A stretch of 46,956 nucleotides of DNA from a virus, in IMG/VR virus record IMGVR_UViG_3300044568_002419, positions 1-46,956 of that record; one strand, 5' to 3'. Under the pieces are notes generated by a model. The model was not told the DNA's origin. It did no database searches and saw only the letters and a list, made by a program, of their open reading frames with translations. Position 1 is the stretch's first letter. Every line of letters begins with the position of its first letter. Below, piece after piece: positions 24,418 through 31,520 of the stretch. The position numbers were made by a program, and so were the translations under genes.

Positions 24418-24446
24418 AGTATATACTTATTGCTACAAAAAGTCAA
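24418..24446 (-). promoter_or_regulatory. sigma70-type promoter for uvsW, predicted leaderless
   Basis: TTGACT (24441-24446), 17-bp spacer, TATACT (24418-24423), then GCTACA and the ATG at 24411. Same geometry as at 15007 and 22207. Confidence 0.8.
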
Positions 24447-24468
24447 AATTATTTCAACCGTTCAAACG

Positions 24469-25269
24469 TTAAAGTTTAACCTTGATTGGATATTGATTAT
24501 TTTTAAGTTGTTGGGCAATAGTCTGGTATTCTGGCACTCGCCCAATTACTATAGCAGAAAAAATATCAGTAGTAGTCCAGGTGGTCATTCCATAATGCTT
24601 GCACCAAGGTGCCCGATGTTGATCCCACCAATGTTCAAAGTCAGACACATGAATATGTTTTAACTTGTCAACATCTTCCATTGCAATCTTCAAAGCAGGT
24701 TTGAGTTTTAGCCAAGGTTTGATCAATTCACACATGCGAGTGATATCAGTTGACTCATTGTTGTGCCAATAGTAATAGGGATTTTTTCCCAATTCTGCCC
24801 ACTCTACAAACACATCTCCTGCACTGATTTTGGTAGTTGCAAGATTCAACCAATCATGAACAAATGGTTTTTCCAACATGCCAGCTTTTTCTCTGTAATC
24901 AATTTGTAGAATTTTTTGTTTTGGTTCATGAAATTTTTCACACATATGAATGTGTTCATGAAAATCTAGCCACACTGGGTTGCCATTATACTGTCGTTCA
25001 TAAATTTCATGAATGTAATTGAAATAATTTTGGTCCCGCAACAAGCATTGAGATCTGTCAATGTCGATGTTGATCTTTTTGGCAATAAAAAACAATTGAT
25101 CAATCAATCCTTCATATCCAATTCTAACCAAATACCAAGGAGAATCCCATTCACGAAAAGGAATAGAAACATGTTGCAGATGTTTGTACGTTTTTTGATA
25201 ATATTCAGCAAGGGGAGTTGAATGTAGCATCATCTCTACTGAGGTATTGTCTGAAAACACTATTTGCAT
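24469..25269 (-). CDS. Phage protein with H-rich helical motif (family B, copy 1)
   Basis: A 266-residue protein starting MQIVFSDNTSVEMMLHSTPLAEYY. The middle part has NYFNYIHEIYERQ and VWLDFHEHIHMCEKFHE, a cluster of His and Glu on helices that could bind metal (inference), and a C-terminal IVIGRVPEYQTIAQ. A second protein of similar layout, with HELY and IHRLEHSFNHLE segments, lies at 45063-45965. Neither is recognisable. An ATAAATA motif at 25274-25280 precedes it, suggesting late-type expression. Confidence 0.65.
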   Translation of the reverse strand: MQIVFSDNTSVEMMLHSTPLAEYYQKTYKHLQHVSIPFREWDSPWYLVRIGYEGLIDQLFFIAKKINIDIDRSQCLLRDQNYFNYIHEIYERQYNGNPVWLDFHEHIHMCEKFHEPKQKILQIDYREKAGMLEKPFVHDWLNLATTKISAGDVFVEWAELGKNPYYYWHNNESTDITRMCELIKPWLKLKPALKIAMEDVDKLKHIHVSDFEHWWDQHRAPWCKHYGMTTWTTTDIFSAIVIGRVPEYQTIAQQLKNNQYPIKVKL

Positions 25270-25273
25270 GCCT

Positions 25274-25280
25274 TATTTAT
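25274..25280 (-). promoter_or_regulatory. Late-type promoter motif ATAAATA
   Basis: ATAAATA on the minus strand, 4 nt before the ATG at 25269. The close spacing resembles that of the leaderless sites but the motif is late-type. Confidence 0.4.
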
Positions 25281-25286
25281 TCTTCA

Positions 25287-25316
25287 AAAAGACAGGTACC
25301 GTTTTACGGGTACCTG
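25287..25316 (-). terminator. Rho-independent terminator of the 25-28 kb early-type unit
   Basis: Minus strand perfect 8-bp stem CAGGTACC/GGTACCTG (25309-25316 with 25293-25300), 8-nt loop, then TCTTTTTG. It lies after the membrane-protein stop at 25353. A second hairpin, CCCGGGC/GCCCGGG (25346-25352 with 25324-25330), sits between the stop and this terminator. Confidence 0.82.
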
Positions 25317-25352
25317 CCACAAAGCCCGGGCCGGAGCCAACCAATGCCCGGG

Positions 25353-25568
25353 TTAATCTTTTGATTTGACTGTTGTCTTAAACAAGAAGCCGCACAGGAC
25401 AGTGATACCCCAGGCTTGCAACCACGTGACTTCTTTTAAAGAAGTCACTGCATCAACCAAACACCCATTCCACAGCATGTATACCGGCCAGCTCAGTAAG
25501 AAACTCAGTAACAGAACTCCCACAATGGCAATCACAATTGCACCAACAAACACTGCAAATTTTTCCAT
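25353..25568 (-). CDS. Small integral membrane protein
   Basis: A 71-residue protein with a hydrophobic helix at about 5-25 (FVGAIVIAIVGVLLLSFLLS), a second likely one at about 50-65 (QAWGITVLCGFLF), and a Lys-rich cytoplasmic tail (KTTVKSKD). I recall similar two-TM proteins in T4-like genomes without a function. Its ATG at 25568 is 1 nt after the stop of the 38-residue gene. Followed by two hairpins. Early-type unit by promoter context. Confidence 0.75.
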   Translation of the reverse strand: MEKFAVFVGAIVIAIVGVLLLSFLLSWPVYMLWNGCLVDAVTSLKEVTWLQAWGITVLCGFLFKTTVKSKD

Positions 25569-25569
25569 G

Positions 25570-25686
25570 TTACGCTCCGTAATACTCTAAACATTTAACT
25601 GTAAAGCCGGCCTCACGCTGTTCGTCTGCTTCGTACTCAGTATCCACCGAGTACAGATACAAATCACCATCCCAAATTTCATACAT
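25570..25686 (-). CDS. Short conserved-looking protein (38 residues)
   Basis: A 38-residue gene: it starts MYEIWDGDLYLYSVDTEYEA and ends CLEYYGA. An AGGAG ribosome site lies about 10 nt upstream, inside the end of the AAA ATPase gene, and its stop is 1 nt from the next ATG, a strong sign of a real translated gene. Acidic/aromatic composition. Function unknown. Encoded between the AAA ATPase and the membrane protein. Confidence 0.7.
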   Translation of the reverse strand: MYEIWDGDLYLYSVDTEYEADEQREAGFTVKCLEYYGA

Positions 25687-25687
25687 G

Positions 25688-26716
25688 TTAGGCTCCTGCG
25701 GGTTTCATAACAGTGGTCTCTGCCAGGCGCTTCCAGTTTAACACTGACATCTTGCGCAAGTCTGCAATCTTCAGCGCCATACGCAGGCTCATCTCACGCA
25801 GACGAGTTTGATTCTCGTCCATGAAGTTGATAATGTCGTCATGCACACACTCGTCAAAGTCGTAGTCTGCAAACAACACACCGTCCTTGGCAATCTGCTT
25901 GATGCGCAGGACCTTGTCACGCATGGTGTCCAGTGTCAAGTCCAAGTAGTGGCATCGGCTTTGCAATGCATCTAGGTGGTCACGCAATTTCTGCGAACGC
26001 ATGGTATCAAACTTCAAGTTGGTAATAAAAATTACCGAACCCTTGAACTCAAAACTGTCTGGAATGCCTTCGGAGCTCAACACACGGCTCTCGCTCAACC
26101 AGGAAATCTTACGCTTCTTGCCGGAGTCCAAGGCACCCTTCAGCAAGTTAAGAGCAACGTCATCCAACAGGATTGAGTCACAGTCATCAAACACCAACAC
26201 ACAATTGGAATCTGAGTATTTGTACAGAGTTTTGTACAGGCCAATAGGGCTGGCTGAGCCTTTGACAACTTCTGCCTTAAGGCGTTTGCTGGCCAGTTTG
26301 TCAAACAAACAGGCTTTGTCAATCTCTTGCTCCACACCGTAGCTCTTGCCCACGCCAGGAGGGCCACTCACAATCATAGCACGGATGTCGCCACTCACGC
26401 AGGCCTTTGTCATCTCATGCAGGATGTCAAAACGCTCACGGATGCGATCCATGGCTTGCTCATCAGTCTCTGCCACCACAGTGGGCTTGAACTTTACAGT
26501 GTTTTCTTGCACGGTTTCTCCTGAAATGTATTCAATGTCTGAAATGTTTTCTACCTTGACGCGGATGCTGTCGGGGCAGTTGGGAAAGGTGCCATCATTT
26601 TGCACGGTGACATAGCCACCTTTGGCACCAGTTTGAAACCCGCTCACCAAGTTGAACACTTGATTTTGAACGGCCTTGTTGCGGTAAACGCCGCGAACGA
26701 TACGAATTGCACTCAT
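25688..26716 (-). CDS. AAA-family ATPase
   Basis: A 342-residue protein starting MSAIRIVRGVYRNKAV. Residues 118-125 are Walker A GPPGVGKS; a Walker B strand VLVFDDCDSIL is at about 173-183, and a sensor-type VIFITNLKFD follows. The N-terminal 100 residues are a beta-rich substrate or oligomerisation region. The family uses ATP hydrolysis to remodel proteins or DNA. In this class the closest visible relatives are phage AAA proteins of unknown target. An AAGGAG ribosome site fixes the ATG at 26716. It is driven by a near-consensus promoter at 26762-26790. Confidence 0.85.
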   Translation of the reverse strand: MSAIRIVRGVYRNKAVQNQVFNLVSGFQTGAKGGYVTVQNDGTFPNCPDSIRVKVENISDIEYISGETVQENTVKFKPTVVAETDEQAMDRIRERFDILHEMTKACVSGDIRAMIVSGPPGVGKSYGVEQEIDKACLFDKLASKRLKAEVVKGSASPIGLYKTLYKYSDSNCVLVFDDCDSILLDDVALNLLKGALDSGKKRKISWLSESRVLSSEGIPDSFEFKGSVIFITNLKFDTMRSQKLRDHLDALQSRCHYLDLTLDTMRDKVLRIKQIAKDGVLFADYDFDECVHDDIINFMDENQTRLREMSLRMALKIADLRKMSVLNWKRLAETTVMKPAGA

Positions 26717-26761
26717 GGTTGGCTCCTTAGTGTGCTGTTGAACTTTGCTGTCTATGTGTGT

Positions 26762-26790
26762 ATTATAGCAAATTGGCATTTATTCGTCAA
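26762..26790 (-). promoter_or_regulatory. sigma70-type promoter for the AAA ATPase
   Basis: TTGACG (26785-26790), 17-bp spacer, TATAAT (26762-26767); leader of about 40 nt with AAGGAG. The 30-nt region differs from the promoter at 26958-26986 at only about four positions. Confidence 0.85.
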
Positions 26791-26792
26791 CC

Positions 26793-26927
26793 TTATTGTT
26801 CCATCGGATCACCAAGTGTATAACTGGTAATATATTCTATTACAAAAGTTTTACCTTGATTTTCTTGCAGGAATTTGTCAAGTGCTTGGATGTTGCGAAA
26901 AACCAACAAATTGTCTACTCTATACAT
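26793..26927 (-). CDS. Short protein (44 residues)
   Basis: A 44-residue gene, MYRVDNLLVFRNIQALDKFL..., ending GDPMEQ. AAGGAA is 7 nt upstream of the ATG and a TTGACC-N17-TACAAT promoter lies just beyond (26958-26986), so this is a monocistronic early-type gene. Its stop sits immediately next to the promoter of the AAA ATPase. Function unknown. Confidence 0.75.
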   Translation of the reverse strand: MYRVDNLLVFRNIQALDKFLQENQGKTFVIEYITSYTLGDPMEQ

Positions 26928-26957
26928 TTATAATTCCTTTTTGCTTTGTATGCCACT

Positions 26958-26986
26958 ATTGTAGCAGATTGCCATTTATTGGTCAA
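26958..26986 (-). promoter_or_regulatory. sigma70-type promoter for the 44-residue gene
   Basis: TTGACC (26981-26986), 17-bp spacer, TACAAT (26958-26963); predicted 20-25 nt leader with AAGGAA. Confidence 0.8.
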
Positions 26987-27005
26987 GTCCCGATCAATTG
27001 GCGGG

Positions 27006-27419
27006 TTATGTAATACTATCGTATACAGAGTTAAACACTTGTTCTGTAGGCACGCCATGTTGCTCGTAACCCTGCACCACCATGTCAAAATAGCTCTGGT
27101 TGGGCAGGCTGGTTTCGTTGCCAGGTTGCATGAAGTAACACTCTGCAACAACCACTCCGTCACGGTGCTCCACTGCAAATTGCCCACGATTGTAGTACCA
27201 CGGAAAGCCTTCCAAGCGGTCCAGGCTGTGCAAGTGCCACTGATCAATGCGCCACAGCACACCGTCCACGTAAGAACCCTTGCATGGCACCACATCAGCG
27301 TGAACAGCAAAGCGGAAAGCATGATCAATCAGGCGTGCATGTCCCAAGCTCAGTGCGCCCGGACAGCGTTGAGCCATACCCTCACGGTTGGTGTTCATAC
27401 CATAAGCAAAGTATAACAA
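27006..27419 (-). CDS. Gamma-glutamylcyclotransferase-like protein (AIG2/GGCT fold)
   Basis: A 137-residue protein starting MLYFAYGMNTNREGM; FAYGMN is the YGxN substrate-binding loop of the GGCT family, and VDGVLWRIDQWHLHSLDRLEG contains the conserved catalytic-type glutamate at about residue 70 before GFPWYYNRG. The family cleaves gamma-glutamyl bonds or makes 5-oxoproline from gamma-glutamyl amino acids. Phage copies are common but their targets are unknown. No Shine-Dalgarno of note, and the start is 5 nt after the upstream stop, so it is read from the promoter at 27658-27686. Confidence 0.85.
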   Translation of the reverse strand: MLYFAYGMNTNREGMAQRCPGALSLGHARLIDHAFRFAVHADVVPCKGSYVDGVLWRIDQWHLHSLDRLEGFPWYYNRGQFAVEHRDGVVVAECYFMQPGNETSLPNQSYFDMVVQGYEQHGVPTEQVFNSVYDSIT

Positions 27420-27424
27420 AAGTA

Positions 27425-27631
27425 TTACCTTTTTAAGATTTTGTAAAATTGTTGGTTGAGCGCATCCATTTCTTCTTGCTCTACATAGAAGTCGCTCGAT
27501 GGGCAGTAATACTTGCCTTCTTTGGGGTCATAATACAACACTCTGCCGGAGAAGTTGAACGGGCCTTCCAGTCCAGGACGGGCACCGTATTTTTCACGCA
27601 TGGCATCAACTTCAATAACCTTGTAACCCAT
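27425..27631 (-). CDS. Small conserved protein of unknown function
   Basis: A 68-residue protein, MGYKVIEVDAMREKYGARPG..., with a beta-rich middle (FNFSGRVLYYDPKEGKYYCP) and a helical C-terminus. An AAGGAG ribosome site precedes the ATG at 27631. It heads a two-gene unit with the GGCT protein. No motif is recognised. Confidence 0.75.
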   Translation of the reverse strand: MGYKVIEVDAMREKYGARPGLEGPFNFSGRVLYYDPKEGKYYCPSSDFYVEQEEMDALNQQFYKILKR

Positions 27632-27657
27632 GGCAGACTCCTTGTTGCTAAGTCCTA

Positions 27658-27686
27658 ATTATAGCAAAACGAGAATTATTGGTCAA
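27658..27686 (-). promoter_or_regulatory. sigma70-type promoter for the 68-residue/GGCT unit
   Basis: TTGACC (27681-27686), 17-bp spacer, TATAAT (27658-27663). Leader of about 20 nt with AAGGAG. Confidence 0.85.
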
Positions 27687-27714
27687 GTACTACGTTAGTG
27701 TTGGCTTTTACTTA

Positions 27715-27738
27715 CAAAAAAGCCACCAATTTGGTGGC
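27715..27738 (-). terminator. Rho-independent terminator after the 222-residue protein
   Basis: Minus strand palindromic stem GCCACCAA/TTGGTGGC (27722-27738) followed by TTTTTT. It ends transcription arriving from 28430 before the promoter at 27658-27686. Confidence 0.85.
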
Positions 27739-27761
27739 CGCACTTATTTGTCTATTAGATG

Positions 27762-28430
27762 TCATTCATATCCAGCAAGCAGGTTAAGATCACATGTGAT
27801 AGAGCCTGCCGTTTCTGCGTCAAACATTACCATCCATCCCCAAGTGCCTACCGGCTCTACATTACGAGAAACAGCAACTCCATTGATAACAACATTTGAT
27901 CTCTGATCACTGCTGTTATTAGGTATCCGCCACCCATCGGGTCCAGAGCTAATGTACACCATCAAATTGTGTGCAATTATGATATCTTGTTGAATTGGAT
28001 TTGAAAAATCATCTCCTTCATTTAAAATTGCAATTTCCCCTTGTGTCAATGGGGGCACCGCACATTCTATCATTATTTCAACTTTATCTGATTTGACAAG
28101 TCCGTACTTTAAAATTTCAACTTGAGCAGGTGAGTATACTGAATTAACAATAGCCATATAATTTGAGTATATTTGTTCAAAAAACACACTTACACCCACT
28201 GGATGATCAAGATAAATCGCCATTGGATAAGTTCCGGCAAGATTCATCGGTATTTCGCAGGTGAACAGTAGTACTTGATCTTCGGGCACTCTTGAAGGGT
28301 CAGTAGTGTAGTCTGTTGGAATTGTGCCAGAATACACAACGCTATTGTTTATATTAGCAGTTATTGAAATTGGCTCAGTTCCGCCAATGGCGGATCCGCC
28401 ACCCCAAAATTGCAGAGTTCTGTTTGTCAT
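27762..28430 (-). CDS. Putative beta-rich virion protein (late)
   Basis: A 222-residue protein starting MTNRTLQFWGGGSAIGGTEPISIT, with a regular pattern of short beta strands separated by Gly, Pro and Asn turns; few charged residues in the N-terminal half. It has an ATAAATA motif (28448-28454), an AGGAG ribosome site and a strong terminator, so it is an independent late-type unit, as for the 133-residue protein at 6885. Fibre, head decoration or baseplate protein are all possible; I recognise no family. It separates the early-type genes from the glycan island. Confidence 0.7.
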   Translation of the reverse strand: MTNRTLQFWGGGSAIGGTEPISITANINNSVVYSGTIPTDYTTDPSRVPEDQVLLFTCEIPMNLAGTYPMAIYLDHPVGVSVFFEQIYSNYMAIVNSVYSPAQVEILKYGLVKSDKVEIMIECAVPPLTQGEIAILNEGDDFSNPIQQDIIIAHNLMVYISSGPDGWRIPNNSSDQRSNVVINGVAVSRNVEPVGTWGWMVMFDAETAGSITCDLNLLAGYE

Positions 28431-28447
28431 GTTACTCTCCTATATTA

Positions 28448-28454
28448 TATTTAT
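28448..28454 (-). promoter_or_regulatory. Late-type promoter motif ATAAATA
   Basis: ATAAATA followed by TAATATA on the minus strand, 17 nt before the ATG at 28430, which also has AGGAG. Confidence 0.55.
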
Positions 28455-29194
28455 CATTTCCAAAGTTCTTTAATTTTTGGATCAGTTACTTCCGCAGGCT
28501 TGGGCTGGCCGTGAAACACTATCACACAAGTGTCAGAATCAATTATGGCGCCGGCACCCGGACTACGCGTCACTCGCATGGGAAACGCAATTCCGCCATC
28601 TGCAATTTGCCAACGATAACTTTTGATTTTTTTTACGTCAAAATACCGTCGAGTGTTGTAGTCAATTGTGGCATTGAGATAGTCTTGATCGCCGGGATAC
28701 TGCCGTACAACTTTGGTCACGTCCTCTGCTTTAAATTTTTCCCATACATGCTGATAGCGTTCTACATTCCACCACATGATACTGCTGTTAATTCCAGAAA
28801 ATGTTTCTTTTTGCAGATACCTAAAATCTTTAATACACCAGAACTTTTCTGTGTCAAGATGTGTGATCCATGTTATGTCTCCATTGATCACAACATCCAA
28901 ATCAAAATACAGCAGATCTCCTGAATAGTGTTCGGGATTGAACAACTGCATTTTGTACCACCAAGATTTTTTAGGGCCACTGATGCCTATCCAATCTTCC
29001 AAACAATGTTTGATCATGTGCGGTGGTACTGACCGGTCATGCTCTGTGTATACATGCATTCTGCAACCACCGCTCAGGCGTCGATTCAACATGTTATACA
29101 GTCTTTCAACATATATCCAGTCATAACCAGTCCCGTGAATAACACATGCACAGTCAATCATTTGGTCAGTTCGGGTTTGATTCTTCTTTGACAT
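28454..29194 (-). CDS. Glycosyltransferase, GT-A type with DxD
   Basis: A 246-residue protein with a GT-A nucleotide-sugar fold: an N-terminal DCACVIHGTGYDWIYVERL strand-turn-helix, a DxD metal-binding motif in LLYFDLDVVI (Asp98-x-Asp100), and a C-terminal CVIVFHGQPKP motif typical of phage GT-A proteins. It would transfer a sugar from UDP- or GDP-sugar in the cytoplasm. Acceptor unknown. The ATG at 29194 directly abuts the stop of the upstream methyltransferase (TAAATG). First gene of the minus-strand part of the glycan island. Confidence 0.83.
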   Translation of the reverse strand: MSKKNQTRTDQMIDCACVIHGTGYDWIYVERLYNMLNRRLSGGCRMHVYTEHDRSVPPHMIKHCLEDWIGISGPKKSWWYKMQLFNPEHYSGDLLYFDLDVVINGDITWITHLDTEKFWCIKDFRYLQKETFSGINSSIMWWNVERYQHVWEKFKAEDVTKVVRQYPGDQDYLNATIDYNTRRYFDVKKIKSYRWQIADGGIAFPMRVTRSPGAGAIIDSDTCVIVFHGQPKPAEVTDPKIKELWK

Positions 29195-29827
29195 TTAAAA
29201 CTGCCAGATAATTTGGTACTCGTCGTAGATTGGCAAATGATTTTTGCTTTCAAGGTATTCTAACACTGCACGACCTTTGCCCGTGCGTTTATAACTGTGG
29301 CACCAACGACTGTTGTCATCTACCACTACCACTGCACCTGATTTTAAATGTGGTTCAATTGTAAGAAATTCTTTTAGGTGATGTTGGGCACTGGCAGTGT
29401 CATCAGCCCAGTCTACATCCCAAGAATCTAAATAAAACAAATCTACTGACTCAAGGTCTGTTTGTTGTGTTAGCCAACTCACGCTGTCTGCACATGCCAC
29501 TGAAAATTGCTCGACAGGCAAGGCAGTGGATGCATTTTTACAGGCGTTTGGATCAATATCTACGGATCGAACAGTTCCGCCATAGTGCATCACAAACTCA
29601 GTAAACAACCAAGCACTTTGTCCATCTTTCCATTGCCCAGGATTTCTTAGGGTACCAGTCTCAATGATAGAAAAATTTTGTTGACGTTGATTGAGCAACA
29701 GTCTAAATGCTATATCAAATCCAACATCTCGTTTGTACATGCCAGTTTGCAAAATTCCAGTATTTTCTAATGGGTCGGGATTTAGCAAAGGATAATAAGT
29801 TTTACGGTAGTGTTCAAGCCAGGTCAT
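29195..29827 (-). CDS. Class I SAM-dependent methyltransferase (Methyltransf_24-like)
   Basis: A 210-residue protein starting MTWLEHYRKTYYPLLNPDP at 29827 (ATGA overlap). Features: FSIIETGTLRNPGQW as a divergent glycine loop, GGTVRSVDIDPNACK as the acidic loop binding SAM, FSVACADSV, then SVDLFYLDSWDVDWADD and a GAVVVVDDN strand, as seen in Methyltransf_24/caffeoyl-CoA-type proteins. A longer version from 29866 would overlap the previous gene by 43 nt. In a glycan island such enzymes usually O-methylate sugars; target unknown. Confidence 0.8.
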   Translation of the reverse strand: MTWLEHYRKTYYPLLNPDPLENTGILQTGMYKRDVGFDIAFRLLLNQRQQNFSIIETGTLRNPGQWKDGQSAWLFTEFVMHYGGTVRSVDIDPNACKNASTALPVEQFSVACADSVSWLTQQTDLESVDLFYLDSWDVDWADDTASAQHHLKEFLTIEPHLKSGAVVVVDDNSRWCHSYKRTGKGRAVLEYLESKNHLPIYDEYQIIWQF

Positions 29828-30678
29828 GTTGAGCCTTCTAATGCAGGGGCAATTCTTTTTAGCCATGTACCTCTTTGTAGTTCTTCTACAGTGTATTCAG
29901 TATGACAAATTTGTCTAAGCCAAAGATCTCTATCTGTTTTATAAAGTTGCTCAATGTCACTAAATCCAACCCCTACAGGATATGCCAAGCTGGTCATATC
30001 CACAACTGGACGCACTCCTGCAATGACTGCTTGTATGCCTGGACCAGAATTGTAGTTTACCACAGCATGACAATCAAAGTGCATGTCATAACTGTCGTAT
30101 GTGTTGGCTAGTTTTTTTGGAGGCTCAACACTCACACCTGATGGTAAGTTGCCTAACATCAATCTACAGCGTGGATGCGGGCGTATGGTAATGGGTCGAT
30201 CTGTGTTGTTTCTAAGAATACCAATTGTGTTGTTGATCCAATCAGTCATGTTGATGCCGGCAATTTGAAGACTGCGATCATGTTGTGCAGCAATGATAAT
30301 GTTGGGTTTGGAACCAATTTGGGTGGCCAAACTGATTTTTAGTTTGGCTGGTCTGTCCCAATCTAAATTTTCCAAATGGCCATAGTAGCCTTGTGAGGTA
30401 ATGTTGTTTACTGCTATCTTCCAAGTATTGCCACGATACAGCGCACCTATTTCGATTATTACAATTGGCTTGTTTTGTGATCTATAATGCTCGTATACTG
30501 CTTGATTTGGTGCCATACGTCCTGCCCACAGCACTGACCAGATCACAGCCGCATCAGACGTCATGGAGTTTTCTTGTGTTTGTATGCCCCGTGATTGCAA
30601 GAGATCCAGTACCGCACTCATTATGGGTCTGCTGTTTTGAGCACACTGAGAAGGAAAATAGGCTATGTTATTGATCAT
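29824..30678 (-). CDS. Capsule-synthesis-like glycosyltransferase-fold protein (family C, copy 1)
   Basis: A 284-residue protein starting MINNIAYFPSQCAQNSRPIM. The second half carries RPITIRPHPRCRLML, an RPHPR/RxH-type sugar-phosphate site, then YNSGPGIQAVIAGVRPVVD and a downstream TWLKRIAPAL. The same series, (I/V)xRxxP, N-S-x(n)-A-x(n)-G-x-P, and a C-terminal helix, occurs in the genes at 31517, 36641 and 37533 (C-terminal domain). It resembles KpsS/KpsC-like capsule enzymes or GT-B folds (inference). Divergent from the next gene, with only 11 nt between starts. Confidence 0.65.
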   Translation of the reverse strand: MINNIAYFPSQCAQNSRPIMSAVLDLLQSRGIQTQENSMTSDAAVIWSVLWAGRMAPNQAVYEHYRSQNKPIVIIEIGALYRGNTWKIAVNNITSQGYYGHLENLDWDRPAKLKISLATQIGSKPNIIIAAQHDRSLQIAGINMTDWINNTIGILRNNTDRPITIRPHPRCRLMLGNLPSGVSVEPPKKLANTYDSYDMHFDCHAVVNYNSGPGIQAVIAGVRPVVDMTSLAYPVGVGFSDIEQLYKTDRDLWLRQICHTEYTVEELQRGTWLKRIAPALEGST

Positions 30679-30689
30679 AAGTACGTGAG

Positions 30690-31520
30690 ATGAAATACAC
30701 TGTAATTACCACTTTCAACGCGGATGGTTATGCAAAGTACGGCCAACGCATGATCCAGACATTTTTGCAAAATTGGCCGCAAGAGGTTGAGTTGATTGTG
30801 TATACTGAAAATTGCACTGTAAATGAATCTGCGGTTAATATTGTAGTACGTGACATCTCCGTTGTGTCTAGTCTCACTGAGTTCAAACAACGATGGCAAC
30901 ATGTGCCCAAAGCAACCGGTGATATCTTGGATGACCCTATTCGCAGTCAGAGAAAAGATTCTACTAAAGGATTCAAATGGAATGCTATTAGATTTGCCCA
31001 CAAAACATACAGCATTTTTCATTGTGCTCAAAATGTTAGCACAGATGTGCTGATATGGATGGATGCTGATACTGTGTGTCACAGCAAGATTACTACGGAA
31101 GACTTAGATAGACTGTGTGAACCACAGTATGAGTTGTGTTTTCTAGGCCGCCGCAAAAAATTCAGTGAGTGCGGACTTTACTCAATGAAACTGGGTACCA
31201 AAGGAATAACACGATTTCTTCGGGAATTTCAACGCATGTATGATGACGCAGACAACGGTATCTTTTTGTTGGATGAGTGGCATGACAGTTTTGTGTTTGA
31301 TGCAGTAAGAAAAAACATTCCTGGATTAATTGAATTTGACTGGGCAGCAAAGTTAGGTGATCTTAGACCCAGCAAATTTAACAGTCCCGGCGAAGGGCAT
31401 CCCTTGATCAATTCGGATTGGGGTGCATATTTGGATCATCTCAAAGGCAAGCGCAAAACCACAGGGCGCAGTCCTGCTACAGACCTAAAAGTTCAACGCA
31501 AAGAAGCATATTGGCAATGA
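30690..31520 (+). CDS. Glycosyltransferase, GT-A type with DxD
   Basis: A 276-residue protein starting MKYTVITTFNADGYAKYGQRM. WMDADTV (Asp125-x-Asp127) is the DxD metal site, preceded by GFKWNAIRFAHKTYSI and followed by LCFLGRRKKFSECGLYS, and DWAAKLGDLRPSKF near the C-terminus. Typical of GT8/GT-A phage transferases. It opens the nine-gene plus-strand operon. A GTGAG ribosome-like site is 3 nt from the ATG and no classical promoter is evident. Confidence 0.82.
   Translation: MKYTVITTFNADGYAKYGQRMIQTFLQNWPQEVELIVYTENCTVNESAVNIVVRDISVVSSLTEFKQRWQHVPKATGDILDDPIRSQRKDSTKGFKWNAIRFAHKTYSIFHCAQNVSTDVLIWMDADTVCHSKITTEDLDRLCEPQYELCFLGRRKKFSECGLYSMKLGTKGITRFLREFQRMYDDADNGIFLLDEWHDSFVFDAVRKNIPGLIEFDWAAKLGDLRPSKFNSPGEGHPLINSDWGAYLDHLKGKRKTTGRSPATDLKVQRKEAYWQ

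Noticed and set aside
31418-31516. Upstream extension of the family C gene to 31418
   Set aside because: Overlaps the preceding GT in another frame, whereas ATG 31517 forms the ATGA junction seen throughout this operon.
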